This document shows positions 45,230-56,664 of a stretch of DNA of 64,000 nucleotides, in pieces. How positions within the stretch are numbered: the stretch's first letter is position 1; each line of letters opens with the position of its first letter. The stretch covers positions 51,662,042-51,726,041 of the forward strand of contig CM060734.1 of the NCBI GenBank assembly GCA_030704615.1, read 5' to 3'. The translations under genes and the position numbers were made by a program. The notes beneath the pieces were generated by a model that had not been told where the DNA came from, ran no database searches, and saw only the letters and a program-made list of their open reading frames with translations. This DNA comes from Takakia lepidozioides. Lineage: Eukaryota > Streptophyta > Takakiopsida > Takakiales > Takakiaceae.

Positions 45230-47547
45230 ATGTGCATGGACACTGTTGGGAACTACATGCACCCTGTCTACCTTATTGTCCAGAGTCTTCTGGGACATGC
45301 AGATTGAGGGGAGGAAGGCTTGGGCCAAAATGTGTGCAGATGTCCAGCGCAGATCACAACAAGCAGCAGCCATCCATGACAAGTTCGCAAGTTCCTGGGC
45401 AAGAAACGGTCTTCTCTGCGTAAGCTCGTCACCATCCGACTGCACCTGGACAGCACTCCCACCAGTCCGATGGAGAGATCTCAACACGCCCCTCCATGGC
45501 GGCGTCCCCAGAGTTTGACAGGGATGTGAATTGGTATCACATTAAGTCTGCAGCTAGATTGAAATTCCGCTGATCTGTCTAAGTCCACTCAATGTCTCCA
45601 CACAGATTGCGAACCAGCACTCTCCTGATCTTCCAACAATCTGTTTGAGGTCTGCCCAGTTCAATACGTTACTTCTGCAATATCGTTGAACCCCCTACGG
45701 GTTCTGCCTCTGATAGGGTTCTGCTTCTGTAGGCTTCTATCGTCTTCTATCAGGATGCTGCATAGCCTCTAGCTGGCTATAGAGATAGGGTTCTTGACCC
45801 TGTGTGTACGGATGCACCTCTATTGTAGTCCTTAGAATAGGAAGTCGATCTGGCTATAATCATAAGCTTTGCTTAAGTTAGCTTTCCCACATATTGTTCG
45901 CAGTAGTTTACAAATTCTTGAATATTCCATCTGCTTTTTGGCAGGCCAATTGAGGTGTCTTCGTATCTTCCTGTGGCAGCCCTTGTGGGAGCTTCCGATC
46001 CGGATTGCGAATGAATTCCTTCTAGACTTGTCTGGCGCGCTCTCTGCCACTACGGTTTCGTGGGTCCTTGCTCCTACTATTTTGCAGCTGGGAAAGCCTG
46101 CCAGGTGCTGCTTCACTGCTTGAAAAAGTCAGCATTCTGTTCGGAGAGCACCATGTACCGGAATGTATCCATCGGCAAGACTGTATTGAAGGTCAAGGGC
46201 GACGGCGCTGTAGCTGGGCCCCACTGCCACGCTGCTGCCTTCCCACACAACGCAGACTCGCACAATGCAGCCCACTGCTGCTTTTGCCTCATCATCAAAA
46301 GCTTATCGTGCCACAACTCGATAACGGTGTACATCATCATCACCGTACTGGAAACCTGGAGCTGACCCTGTACCGACGTCCTGCAAGTGATTGATGCACG
46401 GAATATCTCAGGAATCTGAGATGACGAGTCTAGACTCTAGATCCTGTTGATCATCAATGATGGCCTGCCATGCTCTTAATCTAGTGTGAATAAAAGCTGC
46501 CACTCTGCACTGCCCTGCTTCTACCCATCTACATACAATCTCCTTCATCACGCCTCTTTGTTTCGCACTTGCCGAACGCGAAGAGGCATTAGATGAATAG
46601 GCAAAGGGGAATTAGTGGGCTTGTGAGGGATCCAATGATCATGAATCGCCTTGGTTATCGTTGCATGCTCCGTTGCTGCTCCTGGCAGCACTGTTGCAAA
46701 TCCAGATCACATGCAACTGGCCTCAACTGAATGCTGCACTAAATGAGCGCGTCAGCAACCTTCAAGGACCACAAACAGTATAGTAAATATCTTCACAGCC
46801 CTAGCTTTCTATGGCGGAGTGACAGCAAAAAAGCCAAACTGATATGAGATTCCGGCCGATTCCACTGCTCAGCACACAGAATTTAGCCCAAATGCTTTCC
46901 CTCGAGCTCGGACCGTCAATATCCAGGAAAATTCCAGGATTGCTTCAACTAAGCGGAGCACCCACAAAAAAGGAATACCTAACTTACTGATCTCATCACC
47001 CTCAAATGTGCAAATGGATACACATGCCTCCAAGTACCAGCAAGTGATTAAGGCAGTCAGGGCTTTTATGTGCGTAGAGTCAAGACGCACTTTAATGTTG
47101 GCTATTCCTGGTGAGATCCACATGAATGCAGTTCATCAACAGTGTTTGCATGGGCTTTCACAAGATGCAAGATGGATTTGGCGGTGGCACGGTGCTCCAA
47201 GAAAAAGATGGTTTCCTTTGACACGTCTCCCCACGCAGCCGTGTCCGAGCTGTTTGCTTACTTCCATGCCTTCAAAGTTCAGCTCCGATCTCACTCTTAT
47301 TATAGTCACACAGGGTGGCGGCTGCGCAGCTGCCGAGCAGTTTGCCAGGCAGGTGTCACTTGTGGATCCCTCTGTGAAGGGCTGCTGCTGAGGACAGCTG
47401 AGGACAGCCCACCTTGACAATCCTCTCCCAGGGGGGGATTACGACTGTCAAATTTTCCCCACCCCCTTTTCATTGAACCCCACTCCTGCCCCGCCTTCAT
47501 CCCCTTGCTGGTCCCCCCATTAGTTGGTGCCCTTTGAGAACCAACTT
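45230..47547. other. No gene supported
   Basis: Several open frames of 80-130 codons occur (for example 46060-46365 and 47008-47391) but none shows a recognised motif. At 47008-47417 two overlapping frames look partly protein-like but shift against each other. The region may be decayed transposon DNA. Confidence 0.3.
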
Positions 47548-47645
47548 GTAGCCCAGTGGTAATGCACACATACCACCTCGGAAGTGGTTGTGGGTTCATT
47601 CCAACCGAAGCTAGTACCCGCCCATGAAAGGATGGTTCCTACATA
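47548..47645 (+). mobile_element. Second, degenerate copy of the tRNA-derived SINE
   Basis: GTAGCCCAGTGGTAATGCAC (A box) and GTGGTTGTGGGTTCATTCC (B box) match the SINE at 25668-25824, including the intervening ACCAC and GTGGTTGT segments and a downstream AAGSTAGTA block. An internal deletion shortens the body. No clear target duplication is seen. Confidence 0.65.
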
Positions 47646-47979
47646 TGGATTTGAAGAAACAATTCGATAATTTTTGTGTTTACTTTTTGACTGAGAAATG
47701 TCATTTGGTCACAATTATTTCACTAGTCTGTTGGTAGATTACTCATGGCCACTTTAGACTATGGACCAAGACCAAAAAGACGCAGACTAATTTGAAGCAA
47801 ATTGGTCTACATCTTGGTCCCCATATGCATATTAAAATATTACTATCATAGGGACCAAAGTTGGTGTGTGAAAATGCCTTGGAACACGCCTCTCATTTTA
47901 AGATAATAGGGTCTTCAATGGGCACGTGCGATGTGGCCGGTGGGCCCCGCGCACGGACGCCCGGCTCCCCAGCACCCCG

Positions 47980-48115
47980 CCCGCGCCCCCGTCCGCTGCA
48001 CGGCCAGTCCCCCGACCATGAGTCCGCTGCCCTCCAGTCTGCCAGTCTGCCCGCCAGTCCGCTGGCCAGTCCCCTGCCATCCAGTCCGCTGACGGCGCAG
48101 GATCGCCACCGTCCA
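47980..48115. repeat. CAGTCCGCTG-type minisatellite
   Basis: Short repeats around the core CAGTCCGCTG/CAGTCYGCC occur here, upstream of the MULE transposase gene. The same core recurs at 49930-50410 and, often on the other strand, in 60600-60880, 61560-61800 and 63230-63540. It appears to be a signature of this element family. Confidence 0.7.
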
Positions 48116-48298
48116 TTCCCATAACCCATCCGAGCCTTCCATTTTTAGGGCTGCAATTCAAACCTGCATTCCTGCCGTCTGCCACTTGCGAGCAGCCGCG
48201 AACGTGCGCACTATTCTCTTGGCACGTTGTCGATCATGTCCTGTACTGCGGCACGTTTCTTGCATGTTCAAAAGCGTGTCCTTTGTACTGTATAGGGC

Positions 48299-51174
48299 AT
48301 GGACGTGGAAGCAAAACCCAATGATATACTAATCACGGAAAGCCCACTTATACGGCCTCTTCGACAATGTTTGCAAACAGCAAAACCAGGACCCTTCAAC
48401 AGGAAGGATCTCCATTGGAAGAGTGAGACGCAATATGGGTTTATGGGTGTGCAAGTGAATGTTGAAAAGGCCTGCATACCTTGGGATAGAGTTGGTGACT
48501 TTGTCCTGGGAGAGGAGAGTTTGAAGGACTACCCCACTCAGTTTTGGGTGAATGTCCATTCTAAAGTGGAACCCGGCTGGCGAAAAGCACCCAGAGCCAA
48601 CACATTTATGTCCAGTATTATGTGTGCACCATCCTCAGTCATTTTGACGTTTCATTGCATGTCTGTTGCTATTTTTTGTTTCACGAGTTCTTTGATTTTA
48701 TGCTTCCTCAAGTCATTAAATATCGATTTTAGAATTTTCTGTCCAGCTATCAATGCTGCTACAGTCCTGATGACAAACGCACCAACAAGGCAATAGTGGA
48801 GGATCCAAAACAGAAGCGTGGAGGACCTCTTGTGGGTGCTGGAACATCTTGCCCTCATAAAGGCCCAAGGAGAAAGAAGTCGGAGTATGAAAAGTCTTAC
48901 AAGCGTGGTTGCCAAAGCTGTTTCAAGGTCCAGCAATGCTATCTCGCCCCTGACATCTGTGTCCTCACGTACTACAACAACATGGAGCATACAGATGCGC
49001 AAGGGAAACCCTCGTATGGGAAGTCCGCAGAGTTCAGGAACACCCACCACGCCTATGCACCACACATTAGCGAGGAATTGAAAGCCTGGGTCGTCGAGTG
49101 TTTGTGCCGAGGCCTGTCGGTCGCCCAAATCATGATGGAGCATAAAGAGCACGTGATGAACAACACCGGCTTGGGCGATGCATGGACCCGCGATGATTTC
49201 TTGTTGGAGCAAGATGTTCGCAACCTTGCTGAGAAACGTGTGTGGCAAACCTTCAAAAAGCACGCCGATGATGCGGAGAGTGTGCGCATGTGGAGAGACC
49301 ACAATCCTGCGTCCGTTTTTTTCTATCAAGAGGAGAAATTAGAGCCAACATTCGAGCATTTTGATGGAGATTTGACATTCACTATTGGCATACAGACTCC
49401 GTGGCAGAAACGACAAATGCTGGAACTAGGACATGACCGTATCGTTGCATGTGATGCAACCTTTGGGACAAATCATGACAAGGTACTATTCGAACGATTC
49501 CATGGACTTGTACGAGCATGATAGCATAGTACCATGCAACATTCACATAAAATTTGGTGTGCTGACCCTTTCTGTATGTTTTCATGTGTACATTGCGGAA
49601 GACCGAGGGGCAGACCCATTGTGAACCGCTGCAGACCTCATCACTCTTATGAAGTCTTCTCGTGCAGAACTGAGCGGAATTTGCATGCTCTGACCATCTT
49701 ACATTGTGCATTCCAACAGTTCCCATTGTACACATTGATGGTCTTCGACGAGTGGTTGAACGGTATACCAGTTGCCTATATCCTATCCGCGAGGAATCGG
49801 ACAAGAGACATGGTTCCGTGGATGAGAGCCTTGCGCGATTCACTCCTCGCAGATTTGCCGAGCTAGCGACCCAATGTCTTCATTGTGGACGATGCCGAAG
49901 CAGAAATCAACTCTATTCGGTAAGTCTGTTGGTCCACAGCACCGATCCATTGTCGAGGTCCACTGCAGCAGTCCATTACTACAGTCCACTGGCAGACTCC
50001 TGTGGCGAAACCCGATGGCAGTTCGCTGGGCAAATCCACTGGCAGTCCGCTGTCAAGTCCGCTCATCAGTCCCCTGGCAAGTCCGGTGGCAGTCCCGGCA
50101 AGTCCGCTCGGCAGTCCGCTGGCAAGTCCGCTGGCAGGTCCACTCAACAAGCCCTGGGGTCGGCCGTCCGCTGCCAAATCCACTCGGCAGTCCCTGGCAA
50201 GTCCGCTTGGCAGTCCGTTGTGGCAGTCCAATGGGGTAGTCCGCTGCCCCAGTCCTAGCTAGGGGAAGTCCAATGGGTAGTCCAATGGGTTATTCCAACA
50301 CATCAACATCATGGCATTGTACTGTCCACTGGGCGAGTCCAGTGGCTCTGCCTGCTGATACAGGTCGCTGTTACAGTCCACTCCGGCAGTCCACCATTGC
50401 AATCCGATCCCAAGACTCTAATGTGTACTATGCGTGTTGTGCATAATTGTTTTTGAAGGAGTACTCATTTTCCTCTGCCTTTGGCATGTCCGCAAGGCAT
50501 GGGTGAAGCAATTATGCAAGAAAACGAAGGATCCGGTGACCGTTGTAAACTTGTTGAAGGATATGGGAGACCTCATGTACTGTAGAGGAGGACCACGCAA
50601 CGAGAAAATAGCGCTTCGGTGGGTTGCAAGGAGAATCCGTCGTATAAGGTCAAAATACCCGAAAGGACATGAATTTCTTGACTATATCGAACAGTACTGG
50701 AAGCCCAAAATAGCAATGTGGTGTATAGCAGCCCGCCATGTCCCTCATGCGAGCCAAGACACAAACGCAAGCATTGAGGCATACCATGGAAATCTGAAGG
50801 CAAGACTTGCCATGGGGAAAGGCAAGATGAGTGGTCGTAGAGTGGACTGGCTTATATGGGAACTCACTGGCCGTGTGCTAACATACTACTGGTACGCAAT
50901 CCATTTGAAGACCCACGGGTTCATAAGAAATGACAAACACGAAAAGTACATATCCAGTTCTATACTTGCGGCACGAGACATTCCTGCTGAGAGTGTTACT
51001 CTTCCCTTGGGTCCTGGTGAACCAGCCTACGTTCTCAGCAGCAACCACCCCGGCACAACATACATTGTTTACAATGCTGATTGCGATTGGGGTTGTTGCA
51101 CGTGTCCATGGGCAATGAAGGGAAACTTATGCAAGCATCAAGTCCATGTCCTGAAGATGCTTCACCCTGACCTG
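48299..51174 (+). pseudogene. MULE transposase with SWIM zinc finger
   Basis: Multi-exon DDE transposase that would cut and paste the surrounding Mutator-like element. Recognised exons are 48299 to about 48610, about 48748-49482, 49720-49919, and about 50440-51174. The third begins after CAACAG|. Catalytic candidates are Asp in VACDATFGTN, Asp in FIVDDAEAEI and Glu in TNASIEAYHG. A SWIM zinc finger reads CTCPWAMKGNLCKH near the C-terminus. A TAG at 49864-49866 replaces a residue (probably Trp) just before RPNVFIVDD, and the 3' end is cut by the retrotransposon at 51175. The third-to-fourth exon join was not resolved. The gene is therefore probably inactive although most of it is well preserved. 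Confidence 0.75.
49922..50415. repeat. CAGTCCGCTGGCAAG minisatellite in transposase intron
   Basis: Dozens of degenerate units of about 10-20 bp with the core AGTCCGCTGGC fill the intron between the CG|GTAAGT donor at 49920 and the exon starting near 50440. Open frames on both strands in this interval are by-products of the repeat and not genes. Confidence 0.85.
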
Positions 51175-51414
51175 AATACAAGTCAAGCCAAGTGCACCCC
51201 ACGCCATGGGGAATCCACACTACGGCGCCATAGCTAGGCGCGGTGAGGCTCAACTTGAGAAAGATGAGCCTCCCGCGCTTGCCGTGAAGATAACCACCCC
51301 AGGGCCTAAATCTGCCTTGACCCCTGGATTGACACTTGGGCCAATCCCAAATGTCAATATGTAAAGCTAGCTATTTCCTAGCTAGTTTCACACTAGTGGT
51401 AAAATAACTTGACA
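51175..51414 (-). repeat. 3' LTR
   Basis: This 240 bp copy matches 60172-60412. In the element's orientation it starts TGTCAAGTTATTTTACCACT. It contains the inverted pair CTAGCTAGGAAATAGCTAG. Confidence 0.93.
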
Positions 51415-51998
51415 GCTGTCGTGCGCATACATATCGCTACACAACTACATCGTTGTCCAAAACCACACAACACATGTGCACACCACACACTAGTATACCA
51501 CTAATCCACCACTAGTCCAACCACTAGGCTACAACTAGTCAGTCACTAGGCTGCCACTATGCTGCCCACTATGGCAGTCACTAGTCCACACAATCGCCCC
51601 CCTAGCTGGTGCTTAGGTCCCTCTAAGTCCAGGTAGCCACAAGATGTGATAGTGACCATAGCCTCACTAAGTCCTCCACCACTATCCTTACTACACTCAA
51701 ACTCGATAGATCAAGAGGCCGGGTGCAAGAGTTGCCCCATAGTTAGTCGCCGTCTTGCAACCTGTGAACTTGAGCTTGGGATCTCATGTATTGACTCCTA
51801 TGAGCTTGGCCTCCCATGTCTTGTTAGCTGCCTCCAGTCATGTCCATTGCCACTATCCCAAGCAGTGTGGACACAACCAATCTCCGTCAGGAACCTTCTC
51901 AAGAGGTGGTGTCAAGCATCCCATATGCCAACCCCTTGAGCATCGATCACTCACCAGCATGGTGGCTGCCCCTTTGGCAGACCCACAGAGCATGCACC
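51415..51998 (-). other. Retrotransposon 3' untranslated region with CACTAG repeats
   Basis: Between the end of integrase and the 3' LTR lies noncoding sequence. About 51480-51600 consists of many short CACTAG/ACTAGTCCAC repeats. No further ORF (envelope or other) is recognised. Confidence 0.6.
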
Positions 51999-54987
51999 TC
52001 AAACCGCAGGTACCACTGCCAAGTTTGGGTCAACTCTGCCATCGACATTGGGAAGGTGACATGGCGCATAATTACGCACATGGTCCTTCCAAGTCATGCC
52101 ATCCCGACCCTCCAAGATCAAGACCCCTGAGGGCAACACCTCTCGAACCCTCAGAATAACACGCCCTGCAGTAACATCCAGAGTCGTAGGAGCAGTCTGC
52201 TGCAAATAAACATAGTCACCAGGGCTAAACCTCCGAACCCCAGGACGATATCCTCCACCACGTATAGTGGCATACCTCAACGTATCACGGTGTTGTGCAA
52301 TGGCAAGGTTCTCAAAAGCCATGGGCATGACTTTCTTGAACAACTCTGCACGCTGATCACATGCACGTACCCACACGTCCGGATCGTCAAGGTTAAGGAC
52401 TTGAGCAGTGTCCCTACGAATGGCTGCAGGCAAATCCGGCTCTCGGCCAAAGAGAAGGAAATATGGTGAGAAGGAGGCAAGTGATGCTTGTTTGCTGAAC
52501 CTGTAGCCCATGGCTAACCAAGGAACCTGAAGATCCCAATCTCCTATGTGTCCCTTCTGCAAGCCATACTTTGCGCAAACCCCTCTTCACCGTCTGAACA
52601 ACTCTCTCTGCTAAGCCATCGGCCTCAGGATGATCCCGAGAAGTGGTGCGGTGGTCTATCACGGCTTTATTACACAAAGCCTGAAACTCCCCAAGAACTC
52701 TCTCCCTTGGTCCGTGAGTACCTCAGCTGGAGCACCAAATCGGCTAAGCACACGATCCAAGAATGCATACGCAGCCCCCTCACTAGCCTTGTCAGGCAAT
52801 GGAACCAACTCAATCCACTTGGAGAAGTGCTCCACCATCACCAACACATATCTGTGGTGGCGCATAGTCAGTGGCAACTGTCCTGCGAAGTCAAGACTCC
52901 ACCTGTAGCCCAATCCCATGATTGGTAAAGGATGCAACTGTGGTGTAGGGGTGTTGAATGAAGCACGCACCCTGTCACACACCATGCACCTAGCCACGAA
53001 CTGTTGCACCTCTGTATGCATACCACGCCACCAATATTGCCCTTGCAGTAAACTGTGAGTGCGTCGCACTCCAAAATGCCCCAACTCCTCATGGGCATGC
53101 CGCACTAACCGTGCACACTGTGTGGGGTGAGGCACAATCCTCATCCGACTATCCTCCCACACTCGAAGTAGGTGTATCCTCTCCCACTTGAACCTCTTGG
53201 CTCGTTGCAGGATCCGATCCCTCTCCCTGGCAGTCACAGTGGCTGTCGTGTCTCCCATGCGGAGGTAGTGCAACACAGCCGAATCCTCACGTATATCTCT
53301 GGCACCACCTGGCTCATCACTAGCCTCAGGGTCCTCAGACACTCCGTCTACAGTCATCCCTGCTGTAGGTCCAACCTGACCTCCCAATGCCAAGATACAC
53401 AAAAATGCAGATGCGTGCCATCCCGGCACCATCTCCTCGTCCGTCTCACCATGCCACCGAGCTCCAGTGTCATCCTGCTGGCTCATGCATGGATTGCGAC
53501 TCAATCCATTCGCATCCCGATTGACCAAACCCGGTCGATGCACAACCTGAAAGTCATACTCCTGGAGTATGAGTGCCCACCGTGCAAGCTTCCCCGTAAG
53601 CTTGTCTGACTCCATCAACCACTTGAGTGGCTGGTGATCCGTGACAAGGGTGAAAAGATTGACGTATAGATAGCACCTGAAGTGTGCCACGGCCCACACT
53701 GCAGCTAAGCACTCTCCCTCATATGAGCTGTACTTAGCCTCTGTAGCGTTGTTCGAGTGGCTAGCATAAGCCACTACGAATTCTCTTCCCTCATCATCCA
53801 CCTGTGTGAGCACCGCTCCAAGCCCTAGCATGCTCCAATCCGTATGCAGCTGAAAAGGGACGCCCCTTGATAGGTCGTCTCAGGATAGGCGCCGAGGTCA
53901 ACCTCGCCTTGAGCTCTTGAAAAGCTCGTTTCTGCTCATCTTCCCACTGCCACTCCTGGTCCACCTTGGTCAGCTTGGTTAGAGCCTTTGCAATGGTACT
54001 AAATCCCTTGACAAACCGTCTATAATAGTTTGCCAATCCCATGAAAGCTCGAACTCGGCTCACATCCGTGGAGCGTGGAATTTGTGCAATGGCCTCTACC
54101 TTAGTCTGATGTACCCCCAATCCTCCAGGATATATCATGTGACCCAGATACTCAATCTGGTTGTGGAAAAACTTGCACTTCCCCGGATGCAACTTCAATC
54201 CGTGCGCTCTCAAGTGCTCCAATACTACCTGAAGGTGTCTCTCATGCTCCTCCATCGTAACACTAAAGATGATGATGTCATCTATGTAGCACCGAGCAAA
54301 GTCCACCCCTGCTAGAATCCTATCCATGACTCTCTGAAACTCTGCAGGAGCATTCTTAAGCCCAAATGGTAAGAACCGCCCCTAATATAGGCAATCCTTG
54401 CCGTGCTCATTGATCCCCCAGAATGCCGTCTTCTGCTTGTCCGCCTCCTTGATTGGCAACTGGTGATATCCGGATCGTAAATCCAAAGTGCTAAAGACCT
54501 TAGCATGCCCGATGGCATCAAAGATCTCCTCTGGTGTTGGCATGGCATACTTATCGGACTTGGTCTGACGATTTACAGGCCGGTAATCACCGCACATACG
54601 TCTCTCCGTCCAATCGCCATAGACATCCTTCTTGGCTGGCATCACTGTGGCTGAAGCATACTCTCCACCAGAGAGCTTCACCAAACCTGCCTCCCAGAGA
54701 TCTTGAGTTCTCATCTGAATCAAAGACCTCTCCATGTCACTGTATCTATAGGGTCTCCGAAAGATTGGCGTGTCAGTGGCCAACTCAATACGGATCTCTT
54801 GACCCTTCAGTGCTCCCAAGTCCTTCAAACTGAAGGCAAAGCAATTCCTGTAAGCCCTCAGGAACTGCCGTATACATCGTCTCTCTCCTCCGGTGACAAT
54901 GGGTCCAATGTCAGGCTCCCAATTGTCCTCCGTAACTGCAACCTTAAGTCCAGTGGGCTTAGAGGTAGAGGACGCGTCCAGTGGTTG
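51999..54987 (-). pseudogene. pol: Pol: RT, RNase H and integrase, disrupted
   Basis: RT starts with FRRPYRYSDMERSLIQMR and continues through MCGDYRPVNRQT, FSTLDLRSGYHQ, and LPFGLKNAP after a TAG at 54382-54384. The catalytic box is CYIDDIIIF. RNase H (TDWSMLGLGAVL, DHQPLKWLM) lies beyond a one-base insertion at about 53853. Integrase has the HHCC segment (ending RCMVCDRV), the core DFAG...LTDQGREF...HPEADGLAE, and a C-terminal SPGDYVYLQQ segment. Frameshifts lie near 52687 and 52575. RT to integrase order confirms Ty3/gypsy. This copy cannot make full-length Pol without repair in trans. Confidence 0.9.
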
Positions 54988-56664
54988 CTATGTTGCAACC
55001 TCTTGAGCAATACCCCCTACCTGCTCAGTCAATGACAAGGCCTCATCTTGCCCCATCATCTCATCCTCAAGGACTTCCTCCACCCAAGAAAAATCCCCAA
55101 CCTCATCTTTCATCGTCACCTTGGCTGCCAACTCCCTCTGAACCTCGAGCACCTCCCACATGTGCCATGGATGCATGCACCCCGTGGTCCTCACATGCTC
55201 GCCCCCACTCACTGCCTGTACCGTCTTGGTAGGCAGAGAGACCATCGAGGGAAGTGTACTCCGCACTCTGCGTTGCTCAGCCATAGCCAAACTGATAATC
55301 CAGGTCAAGCAATTGAGATCCAGTGCTTGCCCCAACACTTGACGACGTGATGCCTCAGAAAGAGACGACACCGCCGTGGTACCAGTGGTAAAACCCATTG
55401 CCCGCTCACGCTCGTCAGTATTAAGCTCCACTAACTGCTGCAACTGAGCATCCCACAGGAGGTCAGGTCCACTATCCCGGAAAGCTTGCGATCCTGGGAA
55501 GCTGAGCAGTGTAGGTAATGTTGCTCGTGGTTGACCCACCTTGTTGACCACTGCCAAAGGCGAACGGTCATCGTGTCTCACACGTTGAGACTGCCTCTCT
55601 GTGTCCAGAATGCTATCCACTATGAGATGTGCTGGCCGCTGCACCCCATCAAATGCACGCTTGAGCAGTGCGGGTGGCATCAAGTTAGTCCACCATAGCC
55701 GTGGACGATGAGCCCGCGACCCCACTGTAGCTGCATCTAGCAATACTGCTGACCCAACCCAGGACCGGACTTGATGCACACTGGCCATCACCCTGGCCCG
55801 AGAATCGCCCATCAGTGGCATATTCTCCAAGATGTATGCTGGAGATACAGCTTGATGAAGCTGCAAATGGCGCAAAACCCGCACCATCTCCCAAAACAGA
55901 CCCGACCTCGAATCTCGCAATCCATTGCCATGCCCGGCTAATGAATGCCCTTGGCAAGGCCAACCTGCCACTACCAGATCAATGGAGCCAACCCGCTCCA
56001 AATCCTGCGCCCCCAGTAACGAAATGTTTGCTGGCAAGGCCTGCTGATATCCACGAATTGCAGACACCGACAACAACTCAGGGTACCGCTGCACCAACTG
56101 AGCAACATGGCAAAGTGAAACACGTCGTGCAGTCTCATCCCTCTCTACATACAGGTAACGCCGAACTTGTACACCTACCTGTAACACAGCAGTCAATCCG
56201 GTGCTGATCCCGCCAAACAAGTCCAGAAGACAAATGCCTTCATCCGGATATTGCCACACAATAGGTGTGGTGTCCAATGGAGACAACTGAGGTGGTCCTG
56301 GTGCAATCCCCGCACTCTCCTCCTCTCCTGACGGTACAAAAGCCTCCACCCAGGCTTGTTGCACCCGTCGATCAGCATCCCGCTGCAAATCCTTGCTCGT
56401 GCCCCACAATGGAGTCTGAGCAACCATGGTAGGCAACTCCTCCATACCATACATGTCATCCTGCTCTCCCGGAGGTGGCACATCCTCTGAATGAGCGTTG
56501 CCCTCAAGCAACTCTCTAGGCCAACTCACTGCCGCTGTGAATGCTGCTAGTGTCGGCATCTTGCCTCGCTGGGCAACTGCAACTCCTCCTATGAACGTCA
56601 CAGGGAGCTGCACACGCCGGCCCTCCCCTAACTGCCATGCAGGCCTATAGGAAGCTGACTCCTC
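54988..56664 (-). CDS. Cytosine-C5 DNA methyltransferase domain within gypsy polyprotein
   Basis: A full-length C5 methyltransferase domain, numbered from the GTG at 56613. Motif I is ICLLDLFGGISTG (residues 127-139). Motif II acidic residues are in VERDE (156-160). Motif IV is AGWPCQGHS with catalytic Cys220. Motif VI is ILENM (261-265). Motif VIII is AHRPRLWWTN (301-310). Motif IX lies around 362-409 with TDERERAMGF, and the motif X equivalent is RRQVLGQALDL (423-433). The order is canonical (I to X), unlike the rearranged plant DRM enzymes. 'AHRPRLWW' and 'ENM...MGDS' recall the DNMT3/DRM group. It is in frame with protease upstream and RT downstream, each separated by one TAG. It contains no stop or frameshift. 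It would transfer methyl from S-adenosylmethionine to cytosine in DNA. Confidence 0.92.
   Translation of the reverse strand, partial: EESASYRPAWQLGEGRRVQLPVTFIGGVAVAQRGKMPTLAAFTAAVSWPRELLEGNAHSEDVPPPGEQDDMYGMEELPTMVAQTPLWGTSKDLQRDADRRVQQAWVEAFVPSGEEESAGIAPGPPQLSPLDTTPIVWQYPDEGICLLDLFGGISTGLTAVLQVGVQVRRYLYVERDETARRVSLCHVAQLVQRYPELLSVSAIRGYQQALPANISLLGAQDLERVGSIDLVVAGWPCQGHSLAGHGNGLRDSRSGLFWEMVRVLRHLQLHQAVSPAYILENMPLMGDSRARVMASVHQVRSWVGSAVLLDAATVGSRAHRPRLWWTNLMPPALLKRAFDGVQRPAHLIVDSILDTERQSQRVRHDDRSPLAVVNKVGQPRATLPTLLSFPGSQAFRDSGPDLLWDAQLQQLVELNTDERERAMGFTTGTTAVSSLSEASRRQVLGQALDLNCLTWIISLAMAEQRRVRSTLPSMVSLPTKTVQAVSGGEHVRTTGCMHPWHMWEVLEVQRELAAKVTMKDEVGDFSWVEEVLEDEMMGQDEALSLTEQVGGIAQEVAT

Noticed and set aside
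49874-50262. Three overlapping open frames of 86-184 codons on both strands in the CAGTCCGCTG repeat region
   Set aside because: They are simple products of a GC-rich short repeat lying in a transposase intron; the translations are low-complexity Ser/Pro/Gly strings.
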